Assembly (NCBI GenBank): GCA_011523115.1
Contig: WTHO01000053.1
Location: 1-5,920, forward strand
Reading direction: 5' to 3'
Origin: Halieaceae bacterium
GTDB lineage: Bacteria > Pseudomonadota > Gammaproteobacteria > Pseudomonadales > Halieaceae
DNA: 5,920 bases
Numbering within the stretch: position 1 is the stretch's first letter; every line of letters starts with the position of its first letter. Under the pieces are notes generated by a model. That model was not told where the DNA came from. It saw only the letters and a program-made list of their open reading frames with translations, and ran no database searches. Shown piece by piece: positions 5,361 through 5,920 of the stretch. The position numbers and the translations under genes were made by a program.

Positions 5361-5364
5361 CGCT

Positions 5365-5920
5365 TTGCAAGAATTTATTGACAGCTACATCGCTCGGCAT
5401 CAGTCGGTGCTCGCACAGCTGGCTGGTTGTGCGTCAGACATCGAGATGATGGCGCACACCTGTATCACCGCGCTAGAGAGCGGTCATAAACTGCTGATCT
5501 GCGGGAACGGGGGCTCAGCTGCAGATGCGCAGCATATGGCGGCGGAGTTGGTTGGGCGGTTTATCGCTGATCGACCCGCCCTTGCAGCAATCGCCCTCAC
5601 CACGGATACCTCTGCATTGACAGCCATCGCGAATGACTATGGCTATGAGGATGTGTTCAGTCGACAGGTCGCTGGATTGGCGAGAGCAGATGACGTGCTG
5701 CTCGCCATCTCTACCTCGGGCCAAAGTGCCAGTGTTTTAGCTGCTTGCGAAACAGCGCGCTCCCTGGGGTGCAAAGTGTTGGGTTTGAGTGGTCGAGACG
5801 GTGGCGCACTCAGGGAGGCCTGCGATGCCATCGTCGTTGCGCCTGCTACTGAGACCGCGCACATTCAGGAATGCCATATTGTCGTGATCCACTTGCTGTG
5901 TGCGCTCATCGAAAAGGGTC
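5365..5920 (+). CDS. gmhA: Phosphoheptose (D-sedoheptulose 7-phosphate) isomerase, cut at right edge
   Basis: GmhA converts sedoheptulose 7-phosphate to D-glycero-D-manno-heptose 7-phosphate, the first step toward the ADP-heptose used by LPS heptosyltransferases. It is a cytosolic SIS-domain enzyme, tetrameric in the family. The frame gives 185 residues before the window ends, close to the family's usual 190-200, so only a few are missing. Motifs: CGNGGSAADAQH (46-57) with Ser51 at the phosphate site, AAELVGRF (59-66), LTTDTSALTAIANDYGY (78-94), STSG (116-119), LSGRDGG (141-147) and IQECHIVVIH (167-176), whose Gln168 and His176 align with the catalytic Gln172 and His180 of E. coli GmhA. Its relative DiaA shares the SIS fold, but the TTDTSAL and catalytic Gln/His pattern favours GmhA. 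The start is TTG, with a strong ribosome site and an in-frame stop 30 nt upstream, which suggests reduced translation initiation. Confidence 0.96.
   Translation, partial: MQEFIDSYIARHQSVLAQLAGCASDIEMMAHTCITALESGHKLLICGNGGSAADAQHMAAELVGRFIADRPALAAIALTTDTSALTAIANDYGYEDVFSRQVAGLARADDVLLAISTSGQSASVLAACETARSLGCKVLGLSGRDGGALREACDAIVVAPATETAHIQECHIVVIHLLCALIEKG

Larger units (their letters stand above)
5059..5364. other. 306-nt non-coding region with several inverted repeats
   Basis: No convincing gene lies between the hypothetical gene and gmhA on either strand. The stretch holds, in order, a bulged hairpin just after the stop codon (5061-5090), two interlocked 9-bp inverted repeats (5120-5185), a short hairpin CCGTC-GACT-GACGG (5228-5241), a weak GCCG/CGGC stem followed by five T (5260-5280), and a second T-run (5331-5335). 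I could not find a good sigma-70 promoter for gmhA here. Either gmhA has a long structured leader or a small RNA is encoded between the genes. Confidence 0.6.

Noticed and set aside
5515..5864. Minus-strand frames over gmhA
   Set aside because: They are shadows of the SIS-domain gene, which carries all expected GmhA motifs.

Overview
The window looks like part of a gammaproteobacterial chromosome with moderate-to-high GC. Four of its genes belong to the synthesis of the lipopolysaccharide (LPS) inner core: a heptosyltransferase cut by the left edge, Kdo kinase (kdkA), Kdo transferase (waaA) and sedoheptulose-7-phosphate isomerase (gmhA, cut by the right edge). A Kdo kinase beside WaaA recalls Haemophilus, Vibrio and many marine gammaproteobacteria. 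A marine lineage is a guess from gene content, not something the sequence proves. There are no tRNA or rRNA genes, insertion sequences, CRISPR arrays or phage genes.

Layout. Bases 1-73 (minus) hold the first 24 codons of a GT9-family heptosyltransferase. It diverges from kdkA (139-858, plus). kdkA converges on waaA (896-2155, minus) with 37 nt between them. Upstream of waaA on the same strand are two very small frames: a 22-codon reading frame with a near-perfect ribosome binding site ending 10 nt before waaA, and a 46-residue single-pass membrane protein (2293-2433) behind a possible sigma-70 promoter. Next comes a two-gene minus-strand operon: a luciferase-like flavin monooxygenase (3374-4489) followed after 28 nt by a short-chain dehydrogenase (2581-3345). 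These are metabolic genes with no obvious link to LPS. An AT-rich divergent spacer (about 4490-4719) separates them from an unrecognised 112-residue charged protein (4720-5058, plus). A 306-nt non-coding stretch follows, with a bulged hairpin and two interlocked 9-bp perfect inverted repeats. The window ends in gmhA, which starts at TTG (5365).

How the genes work together. GmhA makes the first intermediate of ADP-heptose. WaaA attaches Kdo to lipid A, KdkA phosphorylates that Kdo, and the heptosyltransferase adds heptose. The waaA/kdkA pairing suggests an inner core with a single phosphorylated Kdo, as in Haemophilus. The monooxygenase and dehydrogenase probably act in sequence on an unknown organic substrate, but nothing here identifies it.

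No clear new multi-gene system is visible. The items most worth a second look are the interlocked inverted repeats before gmhA and the two tiny frames upstream of waaA.
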